From: DTYU01 sp040757355
GTDB taxonomy: Bacteria > Bacillota > Desulfotomaculia > Desulfotomaculales > Ammonificaceae
DNA: 27,005 nt
Direction: 5' to 3'
Assembly: GCA_040757355.1 (NCBI GenBank)
Contig: JBFLWY010000034.1
Coordinates: 1-27,005 of the forward strand
In this document: piece by piece, positions 14,020 through 21,872 of the stretch
Layout: every line of letters begins with the position of its first letter
Position numbering within the stretch: position 1 is the first letter of the stretch
Made by a program: the position numbers and the translations under genes
The notes under the pieces: model-generated
Seen by the model: only the letters and a program-made list of their open reading frames with translations
Told to the model about the DNA's origin: nothing
The model's database searches: none

Positions 14020-14993
14020 GGTTCTTCCCTCGTCCCTTCTTTTGCACCCGTCAGAGTTTTCGGCATAAGAATTCCCTGGGGCCGGAAAAGCATAATGAGA
14101 ACGAAGATTATGCCGAAGAAGATTATCTCGAATTCGCCACCGGCACCGGGCAAGAGGATTGGCACCGCCCACCTAAGAAACTCGGTCAATCCTACGATTA
14201 TTGCAGCCCCTAAAACCGGACCCCAGAGGGTACCCAGCCCTCCTACAACCACCATTAAGGCAAACTCAACCGAGGTGGTGAACCCGAAGGGGGAAGGACT
14301 GATAAAAGTCACCCAGAATACGTAGAGGCTTCCCGCAAGGCCCGCGAGAAAAGCGCTCAGCGCGAAAGCTTGCATTTTCAAAGTTGCAGTGTCGATACCG
14401 ACGGCTTCAGCCGCTTTTTCGCTCGTATGGATAGCCCGGAAGGTCCGCCCGATGGAAGACCTTGTAAGGTTTGCCATTCCCAGTACCGTAAGTCCCAGCG
14501 TGACCCAGACCAGGTAGAAGTATTCTCTGTCCTGGTCCAACACCACGGGACCGATATTAAGGTACGGAATTCCGCCGAGGCCGGACGGGCCACCGGTCAG
14601 CGTGGAAAATTCCTTGAAAAAGGTAAAGACGAGGATCCCGAACCCTAAAGTCGCCAAGGCCAGGTAGTGTTCCCTGAGCCGCAAAATGGAACGGCCGATT
14701 ACGGCAGCTACCAATGTAGGGAGAAAGGGCGCCGCCAGAAGGCATAGCAGCGGCGGCCAATGACACTGTGTTGCAAGGATGGCGGCGGTATACGCCCCGA
14801 GACCATAAAACGAAGCATGTCCAAAAGAAACCTGACCGGCATAGCCCATTAGGATTCCAAGACCTTGAGTAACAATCGAATAGAGACCGATAAAGATAAA
14901 GATACCCAACAAATAAGTGCTCTTAATATAAAATGGCAGGCCAAAAACTATACAAACAACAACAAACCAGCACCAACTTTTCCGCGAAACCAA
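14007..14993 (-). CDS. livM: Branched-chain amino acid ABC transporter, permease LivM
   Basis: Inner-membrane permease of the liv importer, 328 residues with about eight to nine spans. The family signature GYAGQVSFGHASFYGLGAYT is at about 50-69, and the EAA-like loop IGRTFRAIHTSEKAAEAVGID is near 180-200. A TTG at 14993 is used, with AAGGAG about ten bases upstream. The out-of-frame ATG at 15003 is closer to that site but gives a short frame. It lies 311 bases after livH, a gap filled with repeats, and whether one transcript covers both is uncertain. Confidence 0.93.
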   Translation of the reverse strand: MVSRKSWCWFVVVCIVFGLPFYIKSTYLLGIFIFIGLYSIVTQGLGILMGYAGQVSFGHASFYGLGAYTAAILATQCHWPPLLCLLAAPFLPTLVAAVIGRSILRLREHYLALATLGFGILVFTFFKEFSTLTGGPSGLGGIPYLNIGPVVLDQDREYFYLVWVTLGLTVLGMANLTRSSIGRTFRAIHTSEKAAEAVGIDTATLKMQAFALSAFLAGLAGSLYVFWVTFISPSPFGFTTSVEFALMVVVGGLGTLWGPVLGAAIIVGLTEFLRWAVPILLPGAGGEFEIIFFGIIFVLIMLFRPQGILMPKTLTGAKEGTREEPCSM

Positions 14994-15304
14994 AGGAATC
15001 CATCTCCTTGAACCACTTCGGAGACCGTTCGAAAACTTCGCCTAGCTTTATCAGGCGTCGGATGTCAGTTGTCGGACTTGTTGGAAATCGCTTTACGATT
15101 CCCTTTGAAGTATAAGACGTCACATCTCAGACGATTAACGTTAGAGAACACTCGGGTTCTTCTGTCCTTTTCCGGTCTTTCTCTGACGACTGACGACCGA
15201 TAACCGACAACTGTTTTTCGGCCTCCGGGCTTCTCATCTAATACCTTTGTGCCGTTAATGATCACATACCTCTTGTGACGAATAGAGTTTTTGACAACGC
15301 GCTC
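14994..15304. repeat. Repeat-filled gap inside the liv operon
   Basis: No gene in 311 bases. Two patches of short imperfect repeats of about 7-8 bases built on GTCGG/GTCAGT/CGACAAC occur at 15056-15075 and 15170-15215 (for example GACGACTGACGACCGATAA). The 13-mer TCGGATGTCAGTT at 15058-15070 recurs at 12424-12436, just outside the other end of the liv genes. Confidence 0.55.
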
Positions 15305-16183
15305 TTAATCGCCGTTTTTCGAGGAGCCCATGATACCTGTCGGCCGGGTGAGCAAAACAATAATCATCACCGCCATGGCGATGGCATCCTTCAAACCTGA
15401 GGAAACGGTGCCGGCGGCGAAGGACTCGATAATACCTAGAAGTACTCCTCCGACAATGGCTCCGGTAGCGCTTGTGACCCCGCCGAGGATAGCGGCCACA
15501 AAACCTTTCAGCCCCAGCATGAATCCCATGTCGTAAGTGGCCATGGTTATCGGGGTGATAAATATGCCTGCAAGAGCAGCAATTACGCCGCTGAAGCTGA
15601 AGGCAAAAAGTGACAACCGCCCCGGGTTTATCCCGACCAATTGCGCAGCCGTGCGGTTGATCATCGCCGCCCGCACCGCTTTCCCGGTATAGGTGAAATC
15701 GAAAAAGGTGAAGAGGGCCGCAACTGCGATCACGGCTAATCCTAAAACAAAAAGACTTTGGGGAATAACAACCGCCCCCAAAAGGTGAATCGGCGCGGCG
15801 CTTGTAAACGGGGGTAGGGTGTAGGGGTGCGTCTTCCAGATAAGGAGCGCCGCACCCCTTAACGCGATTGCAGCGCCGATGGTGATAATGATCAGGGTCA
15901 GGATGGATGCCTTACGTGCGGGGTAAATGGTTGTCCTCTCCATTAGGGCACCGATGATGCCGGCCAGCACTACCGCTATCGGGTAGGCCCAAAATGCAGG
16001 GCACCCCACTTCACGTAATGTTACCGCGGTCAAGGCACCAATGGTTACAAATTCCCCGATAGCCAGGTTAAAGATCCCTGTAATATTGAATGTAACCACC
16101 AGCGATAAGGCTATTAGAGCGTAGATGCTGCCTAACGTAAGACCTGTGATAAGATACTGGATATACTGGCTCTCGGTGCCCAA
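15305..16183 (-). CDS. livH: Branched-chain amino acid ABC transporter, permease LivH
   Basis: Second permease of the liv importer, 292 residues, about eight spans. LivH features are present: QYLITGLTLGSIYALIALSL at the start, the FNLAIGEFVTIGA segment and the conserved loop GKAVRAAMINRTAAQLVGI. The TTG start has AGGAGGAGG five to six bases ahead. The gene starts 12 bases after livK ends, so these two are cotranscribed. Confidence 0.94.
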   Translation of the reverse strand: MGTESQYIQYLITGLTLGSIYALIALSLVVTFNITGIFNLAIGEFVTIGALTAVTLREVGCPAFWAYPIAVVLAGIIGALMERTTIYPARKASILTLIIITIGAAIALRGAALLIWKTHPYTLPPFTSAAPIHLLGAVVIPQSLFVLGLAVIAVAALFTFFDFTYTGKAVRAAMINRTAAQLVGINPGRLSLFAFSFSGVIAALAGIFITPITMATYDMGFMLGLKGFVAAILGGVTSATGAIVGGVLLGIIESFAAGTVSSGLKDAIAMAVMIIVLLTRPTGIMGSSKNGD

Positions 16184-16195
16184 CAGATCCTCCTC

Positions 16196-17383
16196 CTAAA
16201 GCTCCAGCAATTGCCACTTGCCTTCCTTAATCTCGATTAGAACCATCGAGTCCTCACCGAGGCCGTTATGATCCTGCGGCGAAAGGTTAAACACGCCGCT
16301 GATCCCTGCGAAACCGGTTATCTGTTCCAGAGCGTCCCGGATCTTTGCGCGGTCGGGCCCCGCGTGCTTGATTGCCTCAACCGCCAAGTTAAAGGCATCG
16401 TGAGCATGGCCGCCGAAAGTGCTGGGCCGGGCGTTGTATTCTTTCTGGTAAGCGTCGATGTATTCAAGCAAGACGTCCTTTTGCGGGTCGCTGTCCGGAA
16501 GCTGCTCGGCGACCAGGAGCTTGCCCATAGGTGCAATCACGCCGTTGGCCGCGTCTCCCGCAAGTTCAATGAACGTCTTGTTGCCGATCCCGTGCGTGTG
16601 AATAAGCGGCATGTTGATGCCGAGATCACGGAAGTTTTTCGTTACGATCGAAGCTGCGGGGGGAATGGCCCAGACCACAGTAGCCTTTGCTTTTGAAGCC
16701 TTTACTTTTGCAAGCTGCGCGGTCATGTCGGTGTCGGTGGCTTCAAATTTTTCCTTGACCACAATGTTGATCCCGCTTGCTTGGGCCGCTGCAACGAAGT
16801 TTTGCAGGCCGGAATCACCGAAGGCGTTGTTGACCGACAGAAAGGCGACGTCAGTAATCCCTTTGCTTGTCAGGTACTTAGTCATTTTATTGGCAACGAT
16901 GAGGTCGCTCTGTGCGGTCTTGAAGACCCATTTCCTTTCTTCAACGGGCGTAACGATCTTGGCCGATGCGGCCATGGATATCATCGGCACCTCGGCCTTC
17001 GTGACAGTATCCGTTATGGCCAACGAGGTGCTGCTCTGGGAGCAACCGAGGATGACGAGAACCTTATCCTCGTCAATCAATTTCTTAGCCGCCAGCACAG
17101 TTTCGGTCTCAAGGCTCTTATTATCAAGAATAATAAGCTCAACCGGGTGTCCGTTGATGCCTCCCTTAGCGTTAAGCTCTTTTTCAAGCATCTTTAAAGT
17201 ATCTCTTTCCGGTTCGCCGAGCGAGGCTGCCGGACCGCTGGCATCCACGATGGCGCCGATCTTATACGGCTCTTTTGCCGGTTCTGTTTCAGCTTTCGGG
17301 GCGGCGGTTTCTTTCTTCCCACAACCGGCCATAAAAACCAAGAGTACACACAAAGAGACAAAAATCAGGCTCCGCTTTAACAT
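16196..17383 (-). CDS. livK: Branched-chain amino acid ABC transporter, substrate-binding lipoprotein LivK
   Basis: A 395-residue solute-binding protein (peripla_BP_6 family) anchored outside the membrane. The signal peptide ends in a lipobox (VFMAGC, with C21 lipidated), followed by a flexible K/E/P-rich linker. The mature protein starts with the family sequence KIGAIVDASGPAASLGEPERDTL and has KLIDEDKVLVILGCSQSS and ASAKIVTPVEERKWVF segments. It is first in the liv cluster, with GGAGAGGAG about eight bases before the ATG. The substrate may be branched-chain amino acids or another small acid or amide, as this family is broad. Confidence 0.93.
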   Translation of the reverse strand: MLKRSLIFVSLCVLLVFMAGCGKKETAAPKAETEPAKEPYKIGAIVDASGPAASLGEPERDTLKMLEKELNAKGGINGHPVELIILDNKSLETETVLAAKKLIDEDKVLVILGCSQSSTSLAITDTVTKAEVPMISMAASAKIVTPVEERKWVFKTAQSDLIVANKMTKYLTSKGITDVAFLSVNNAFGDSGLQNFVAAAQASGINIVVKEKFEATDTDMTAQLAKVKASKAKATVVWAIPPAASIVTKNFRDLGINMPLIHTHGIGNKTFIELAGDAANGVIAPMGKLLVAEQLPDSDPQKDVLLEYIDAYQKEYNARPSTFGGHAHDAFNLAVEAIKHAGPDRAKIRDALEQITGFAGISGVFNLSPQDHNGLGEDSMVLIEIKEGKWQLLEL

Positions 17384-17523
17384 CCACTTTACTCCTCTCC
17401 GATGAAGTACTCACCAGCCGCTTGTAACTTGTAATTATTACAGACTACCTGAATCCAGTCTGAATCCGTTATTGTAAATCACACTTCTGCATCCTGAACC
17501 CGGTTTCTCACCCTCCTTCGGCA

Positions 17524-17553
17524 TAAATAATCCCTACCCGTCTTTAACGTCAA
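17524..17553 (-). promoter_or_regulatory. Candidate promoter of the liv operon
   Basis: On the minus strand TTGACG (17548-17553), 18 bases, TATTTA (17524-17529). The -35 is good, the -10 is only fair. It lies about 140 bases before livK. Confidence 0.3.
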
Positions 17554-17567
17554 ATTTAACATGCCGT

Positions 17568-17596
17568 AAAAATAAAAACAAGAAGAAACTTGTCTT
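17568..17596 (-). terminator. Minus-strand hairpin with T run upstream of livK
   Basis: AAGACAAG pairs with CTTGTTTT (one G-T pair), loop TTTCTT, then TATTTTT. It has the form of a terminator or attenuator on the livK strand, about 190 bases before the livK start. No gene precedes it on that strand, so it may end antisense or leader RNA. Confidence 0.45.
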
Positions 17597-17642
17597 ACTT
17601 TGCCTATATTTAATTATACTTCCTGTAAGGACAAGTGGAATG

Positions 17643-17723
17643 CATGCGGCACGGCGAAGGTGAGGTCAGTGAACAGGCTGCGTGAGTTGCGTTTTCATCT
17701 TTCGTTGTGCGGCTTGCCGCATG
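17643..17723 (+). other. Long stem-loop before the YdcZ-like gene
   Basis: CATGCGGCA and TGCCGCATG pair perfectly (9 bp) around about 63 bases. Further partial pairing inside (CGAAGG with CTTTCG) would extend the stem. It may be a structured leader. No known riboswitch was recognised. Confidence 0.35.
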
Positions 17724-17836
17724 TGGCACTCCTCAGGAATAACTACTGCTTTGCGTGGCGAAGATAGGGAGGGTGCAAGGAAAAGGATGACGCGGTTCTT
17801 AAGAAGGCTAACTACCACGGAATTTCGGGTGATGGT

Positions 17837-18277
17837 ATGGGTTTGCACCAGTTTTCTTTGCTTTTAGCTGCCTCTTCCGGGGCGGTTATGGCGGTTCAGG
17901 GTTCAGTGAATGCGCTGCTCGGGAAGATCAGCGGCCTTTGGGAGGCCACGTTTGTTGTTCATGCGGTAGGAACAGCTTTTGCAGGGTTATTAGTCTTGTG
18001 TTTGCGGTGCGGCGGCTTTTCGCGCCTCGGGCAGGCGCCCTGGTATGCCTGGACGGGCGGGGTTCTCGGGGTGCTGATCATTTACGGTGTAGCCCGGGCC
18101 ATTCCCAAAGTGGGTGTGGCTCCCGCAACGACGGCAATCATCATCGGGCAGGTACTGACCGCAACCATCATCGACCATTTCGGTCTCTTCGGGCTGACGC
18201 GTCTCCCGTTTACGTACAGCCGGATACTGGGGTGTTTACTCCTTGCTGCAGGCGCCTGGTTCTTGCTTAGAGAATGA
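17837..18277 (+). CDS. DMT-family membrane protein, YdcZ/DUF606 type
   Basis: The 146-residue protein has five likely spans and the length of the YdcZ (DUF606) family, a half-size branch of the drug/metabolite transporter superfamily. The family pattern GAVMAVQGSVNALLGK near residues 15-30 and GVARAIPKVGVAPATTAIIIGQ near 82-103 is clear. Substrates of these proteins are unknown. The ATG at 17837 has no clear ribosome site (GGTGATGG). It ends 19 bases before the convergent ZIP gene. Half-size members often occur in pairs, but only one is present here. Confidence 0.75.
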   Translation: MGLHQFSLLLAASSGAVMAVQGSVNALLGKISGLWEATFVVHAVGTAFAGLLVLCLRCGGFSRLGQAPWYAWTGGVLGVLIIYGVARAIPKVGVAPATTAIIIGQVLTATIIDHFGLFGLTRLPFTYSRILGCLLLAAGAWFLLRE

Positions 18278-18296
18278 CGCGTTCCGGCGGTTTCGC

Positions 18297-19022
18297 TTAT
18301 AACAACAAAATAATGACCAGCAGGCCTGCCACAAACCCTGCAGTACCCCTTTGCCTGATCATCTGCGGTACCAGTTCCTTGACGACGATGTACACCATTG
18401 CACCGGCAGCAACGGCCAACATGGGAGGGATGAGGCGGGGCTCCCATCTGGCAATGCCGAGACCGGTCAGCGTGCCTGCAGGGGTAACCAGGGAGAGCAG
18501 TATGTTCAGGGCAATAATCCCCAAAGCACTCAATCCCCCAAGGCGTAAAGGCGCAGCGTTAACCAGTCCCTCGGGCAGGTTGTGAATCCCAATTGCCGCG
18601 GCAAGAAAAATACCCAGGTCGGTGGTTACCACGCCGCCGGTGCCTATGGCCATACCTTCGGGGAAGTCGTGGAGTGCGATCCCCAAAAAAAGGAGCCATC
18701 CCAGGCGCCTGTAAGAGGCGGTCTGGTCTTTTCGGGGATGTCCAAGCATAAGATCGATCAACCAGAGCAGTATTATCCCCGCAAGACCGCCATAAATTAC
18801 TGAGGTGACTCCCCCCAGATTTACCGAGGTGGGGATGAGTTCGAAAACAACAACCCCGCCCATTACACCGGCGGCAAAGCCAATCAGAAAGGGCATCGCG
18901 CGGCGTGCCGGAATACAGAGTGCCAGCATTGCACCTAAGAGCGTGCTGGCCCCGGATAGGAACCCAAGGAGTAGTAAAAGAGAGGCGGAACCTTCTCCGG
19001 AAAGATGGTGGACCGCTGACAC
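18297..19022 (-). CDS. ZIP family metal transporter (GufA type)
   Basis: The 241-residue protein has about eight spans and both metal-binding signatures of ZIP proteins: HDFPEG (H118, E122) in span IV and HNLPEG (H147, E151) in span V. These move Zn2+ or other divalent metals into the cytoplasm. The GTG start at 19022 has GAGGTG five bases ahead, and an intracellular histidine-rich loop is absent. It is divergent from ispE. No Zur or Fur box was recognised in the short gap, so regulation cannot be read. Confidence 0.9.
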   Translation of the reverse strand: MSAVHHLSGEGSASLLLLLGFLSGASTLLGAMLALCIPARRAMPFLIGFAAGVMGGVVVFELIPTSVNLGGVTSVIYGGLAGIILLWLIDLMLGHPRKDQTASYRRLGWLLFLGIALHDFPEGMAIGTGGVVTTDLGIFLAAAIGIHNLPEGLVNAAPLRLGGLSALGIIALNILLSLVTPAGTLTGLGIARWEPRLIPPMLAVAAGAMVYIVVKELVPQMIRQRGTAGFVAGLLVIILLL

Positions 19023-19153
19023 AGATTCACCTCAAAGTATTAAATACTTCGCCGCGCCCGAACGTTGTACCGGTTGCTATCTTGCTCTTGGGTAGCTTTT
19101 TGTGTAAAGTTATGAAAAGGTGGCCAATTGTATGCGGCGGGGTGCGGCGGGTG

Positions 19154-20020
19154 ATGCTTTTTGCTTACGCGCGTGCGAAGATAAACCTTTCTCTCGATGT
19201 ATTTGAAGCCAGACCGGACGGCTATCACGAAATTGCCTCTGTAATGCAAAGCGTGTCGTACAGTGATCTGCTGACCTTCGAAGCTTTGCCGGAAGGTGTC
19301 TGCCTGCAGGCTACAGGTGAACCGGTGGTCGGCGGGGAGGATAATCTGGTGTCTTTGGCTGCCAGGCGCTTGCTTGAAGCCACCGGGTGTAGATACGGCG
19401 CGGTCATCAGGTTACAAAAAAACATCCCCGTTTCCGCCGGGCTCGGCGGGGGCTCTGCGGATGCCGCCGCAACGCTGATAGGACTCAACAGGTTATGGCG
19501 GTTGGGATGCAGCATGGAATTTCTCAAGGAGTTAGGTGCCTCTCTGGGTTCTGACATTCCTTTTTGCCTTGCCGGGGGAACGGCGTTAGTAACCGGTCGG
19601 GGTGAGGCGACAACGGCCCTTGCGCCGCTGCCGGAGTTGGGCGTGCTGTTATTAAAGCCTGCATACGGGGTCTCAACCGCAATGGTCTACCGTGGCTGGG
19701 ATGCACTGCGAACAAGGCGTCGACCTGTTGCAAGGGAGATGGCGGCGGCGCTTGCAGAGGGAAACTGGCAGGAAGCACTGGTTAACTGTTCCAATGCACT
19801 GGAAGAAGTGGTTCTCCGGGAGCATGGAGAACTTAGCCGTTTAAAGCGCGTACTGGTTGAGAAAGGAGCACTCTGTGCGTTGGTGTCCGGAAGCGGGCCG
19901 ACAGTGTACGGGATCTTCTCAACGCTCGCGCAGGCAGCAAGGGCAGGGCAGTTGTTCGGCTCCCGTGACCTCCGCGTGATTGTAACAACCACGGCTCGCG
20001 AGGGAGTTTTAGTCGGATAG
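19154..20020 (+). CDS. ispE: 4-diphosphocytidyl-2-C-methylerythritol kinase IspE
   Basis: IspE phosphorylates CDP-ME at the 2-hydroxyl in the MEP (non-mevalonate) isoprenoid pathway. The 288-residue protein shows the family start AYAKINL-like (AYARAKINLSLDV, K9), the GHMP-kinase ATP motif PVSAGLGGGSADAA (about 93-106), SDIPF with the catalytic D134 and the C-terminal ALVSGSGPTVYGIF. The ATG at 19154 was chosen. An open frame continues upstream to 18905, but it is antisense to the ZIP gene and precedes the family start. It lies in its usual position downstream of yabG in the Firmicute spore locus. Confidence 0.95.
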   Translation: MLFAYARAKINLSLDVFEARPDGYHEIASVMQSVSYSDLLTFEALPEGVCLQATGEPVVGGEDNLVSLAARRLLEATGCRYGAVIRLQKNIPVSAGLGGGSADAAATLIGLNRLWRLGCSMEFLKELGASLGSDIPFCLAGGTALVTGRGEATTALAPLPELGVLLLKPAYGVSTAMVYRGWDALRTRRRPVAREMAAALAEGNWQEALVNCSNALEEVVLREHGELSRLKRVLVEKGALCALVSGSGPTVYGIFSTLAQAARAGQLFGSRDLRVIVTTTAREGVLVG

Positions 20021-20043
20021 TCTTACTAAATTATTCTGGAGTG

Positions 20044-20736
20044 ATGGTTTTGGGAGAAAGACTGCTACCGGTGAAGCTCGATGCTTACAAACCCCTGAGG
20101 GAGGTCGTTTTCGAGTCCCTGCGTGAGGCCATCATCACCGGTTTGCTCAGACCGGGAGAACGGCTGATGGAGGTACAGGTGGCGGAAGAGCTCGGCGTGA
20201 GCCGGACGCCGGTGCGCGAAGCGATCCGCAAGCTCGAACTTGAAGGGCTGGTGGTGATGCTCCCGCGCCGCGGCGCCTATGTGGCCGGTATCAGCGTGAA
20301 GGATATCGCTGACGTTTTTGAGGTGCGGGCGGCGCTTGAGGCTTTAGCGGCGAGTCTTGCAGCAGAGCGGATTACGGACGCGGAACTGGAGGACCTGGAA
20401 CGTTCCCTGGTGGAAATAACAAAGATTAGTGATACCCAGGACATCGGCACCATTGTCGCCCGCGATACCAGCTTTCACGATATCATCTACCGGGCGAGCA
20501 GGAACAGTTGGCTTATCCAGATCATTTCAAACCTTCAAGACCAGATACAGCGGTTTCGGATGACCACTCTTTCGCGGCCAGGCAGGACAAAGGAAGCGGT
20601 CGAAGAGCATAAAAAAATCGTCGAAGCCATTTCCGACCGGAACAGTGAACTGGCGGCTCAGTTGGCCAGGGAACACATTGAAAACGCTGAGAGCAGCCTT
20701 TTGAGCTCGCTCAAGGAAAGCGCACTACCGCGATAA
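20044..20736 (+). CDS. GntR-family regulator, FadR/FCD subfamily
   Basis: A 230-residue DNA-binding regulator. The N-terminal winged helix-turn-helix (about 15-80) carries LREAIITGLLRPGERL, ELGVSRTPVREAIRKLELEGLV and RRGAYVAG, the GntR signature. The C-terminal all-helical FCD domain (about 85-230) has the acidic and histidine positions that often bind a metal and a carboxylate ligand. It follows ispE by 20 bases and is probably cotranscribed with it. Regulator targets cannot be read. The GGAG site before it is very close to this ATG. GTG at 20041 and TTG at 20050 are alternative starts. Confidence 0.9.
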   Translation: MVLGERLLPVKLDAYKPLREVVFESLREAIITGLLRPGERLMEVQVAEELGVSRTPVREAIRKLELEGLVVMLPRRGAYVAGISVKDIADVFEVRAALEALAASLAAERITDAELEDLERSLVEITKISDTQDIGTIVARDTSFHDIIYRASRNSWLIQIISNLQDQIQRFRMTTLSRPGRTKEAVEEHKKIVEAISDRNSELAAQLAREHIENAESSLLSSLKESALPR

Positions 20737-20738
20737 AC

Positions 20739-20771
20739 CCTGTTAAGCAGGAGCATCCTGCGGTTAACAGG
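20739..20771 (+). other. Strong hairpin after the GntR gene
   Basis: CCTGTTAA-GCAGG (20739-20751), loop AGCAT, CCTGC, a 2-base bulge, TTAACAGG (20764-20771). 13 base pairs. It lacks a T tract, so it is a 3'-end or RNA-stability structure rather than a standard terminator. It lies only three bases after the stop. Confidence 0.55.
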
Positions 20772-20894
20772 AGTTCGCGGGTTAACGGAGCGCAGCCGGC
20801 CGGTGAGAAGTGAGAAGTGAGAGGTGCGATGAAGGAGTTGAGCTACGTAGATAAATGGCGCTTGTAAAAACAGGTTTGATGCTCTGACAGAAAA

Positions 20895-20984
20895 GTAGGC
20901 CGGAATAAGCGTAGCGTTTCCGGCATTTTAAGGTAAAGACATGGTTTATTGCCGGAAACGGCCTTCGGCCTTTTTCCGGCCTAC
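20895..20984. repeat. REP-like inverted pair (GTAG head plus palindrome)
   Basis: Each half has GTAG followed by a hairpin with stem GCCGGAA/TTCCGGC. One half is on the plus strand (20895-20925) and the other on the minus strand (20950-20984). Their ends (GTAGGCCGGAA and TTTCCGGCA) are identical when one half is reverse-complemented, and only the hairpin tips differ. This is the layout of a REP pair or BIME as mobilised by REP-associated tyrosine transposases (RAYT) in other bacteria. Confidence 0.7.
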
Positions 20985-21029
20985 GAACTACGAACTGACT
21001 ACGAAGTGACTCCTGACTTCTAAACGATG

Positions 21030-21109
21030 AACGTTGAACGGACCCCAAAGGTGTATCACCTTAAGCCGAACTGTGAACCGACCTTAAAGGTCTAGAACTA
21101 TTTTAGGAG
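21030..21109 (+). repeat. Second copy of the leader module shared with 7092-7230
   Basis: AACGTTGAACGGACCC (21030-21045), GACCTTAAAGGTC (21080-21092) and ATTTTAGGAG (21100-21109). The block GGACC..AAAGGT..ATCAC..T.AGCC at 21040-21066 also matches 7178-7204. Here it precedes the nucleotidyltransferase. Confidence 0.6.
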
Positions 21110-21119
21110 ATTTGGATAA

Positions 21120-21872
21120 GTGATTCCAGCGTTGGTTCTTGCAGGCTCTCCGAACACCGGTCCGCTAAGGGACGTGTCCCCGGCGCCATCTGAAGCCCTT
21201 ATAGATGTTCACGGGCGGCCTCTTACCGCTTACGTAATCGAAGCACTGTTGGCAACACCTGTGGTTGGCAGGGTCGTGGTAGTCGGTCCCCGTGACCTGG
21301 GAAAGAGCTTTGGATCCGACCGTATTGTCATTTTGCCGCTACAGGGTGGGTTACTGGAAAACTTAGCTGTGGGTCTCAAAGCCCTTGCGAATGCCTCCCG
21401 GGTTTTGGTCGTGACCGGGGACCTCGCACTGCTGACGCCGTCGGCGGTGGCGGAGTTCCTTCAGTTGTGCAGCAGCGAAGAAGCCGACGTTTTTTACCCT
21501 GTTGTACCGCGGGATGCTGTGGAAAAAGCCTACCCCACGATAAAACGTACTTACGTCCGTTTGCGCGAAGGGGTTTTCACGGGTGGAAACGTTGGGTTGG
21601 TCGATCCCGCCGTGCTGATAAGATCTCTCGATCGCGCAAGGGATTTCGTTCGGCTACGAAAGAAACCTCTCCGCCTCGCCCTGGTCGTCGGTCCAGGGGT
21701 TCTCGGCCGCTTCCTCCTGGGGCGTTTATCACTCCGAGAAGCGGAAAAAAAAGTCTCCCGCATCCTCGGCTTGCGCGGCAGGGCGGTGATTGCTTCCATT
21801 CCCGAAATCGGCGTGGACGTTGATAAACCTGGTGATTTGGAAGTGGTGAAAGACGTTCTAAAGGAAAGGTGA
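21120..21872 (+). CDS. MobA-like nucleotidyltransferase (NTP_transf_3 family)
   Basis: A 250-residue protein with an N-terminal Rossmann-like nucleotidyltransferase half: PALVLAGSPNTGPLRD, then APSEALIDVHGRPLTAYVIEALL, RVVVVG and VVTGDLALLTP, which are the nucleotide and metal positions. The usual LAGG(R/K) loop is replaced by LAGSPN, so it is divergent. The C-terminal half is less familiar. Substrate is unknown; relatives act on molybdopterin, sugar phosphates and other cofactors. The GTG start has AGGAG ten bases upstream. Its neighbour relation to ispE and GntR recurs, as I recall, in related clostridia. Confidence 0.75.
   Translation: MIPALVLAGSPNTGPLRDVSPAPSEALIDVHGRPLTAYVIEALLATPVVGRVVVVGPRDLGKSFGSDRIVILPLQGGLLENLAVGLKALANASRVLVVTGDLALLTPSAVAEFLQLCSSEEADVFYPVVPRDAVEKAYPTIKRTYVRLREGVFTGGNVGLVDPAVLIRSLDRARDFVRLRKKPLRLALVVGPGVLGRFLLGRLSLREAEKKVSRILGLRGRAVIASIPEIGVDVDKPGDLEVVKDVLKER

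Larger units (their letters stand above)
17384..17836. other. Divergent spacer between livK and the YdcZ-like gene
   Basis: 453 bases without a supported gene. Minus strand: a promoter candidate (TTGACG with TATTTA, 17524-17553) and a hairpin with T run (17568-17596). Plus strand: a long stem with CATGCGGCA (17643-17651) and its reverse complement at 17715-17723. A GGATTCAG repeat occurs at about 17453-17473. The T-box and common riboswitch consensus sequences were not recognised. Confidence 0.5.
20737..21119. repeat. 383-base repeat spacer between the GntR and nucleotidyltransferase genes
   Basis: No gene. It opens with a strong hairpin (20739-20771), has GAAGTGA-type repeats (20806-20830), the REP-like pair (20895-20984), then ACGAACT/ACGAAGTGA-type repeats (20981-21010) and the leader module shared with 7092-7230. 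Confidence 0.65.

Noticed and set aside
14020..14172. Upstream extension of the livG frame
   Set aside because: It lies inside livM and has no ABC-ATPase homology, while the ATG at 14019 gives the family start.
17384..17640. T-box or amino-acid riboswitch before livK
   Set aside because: No TGGNACCGCG antiterminator or other consensus was recognised. The 28-codon frame starting near 17524 has no ribosome site.
18905..19153. Upstream extension of the ispE frame
   Set aside because: It is antisense to the ZIP transporter gene and precedes the conserved IspE start.
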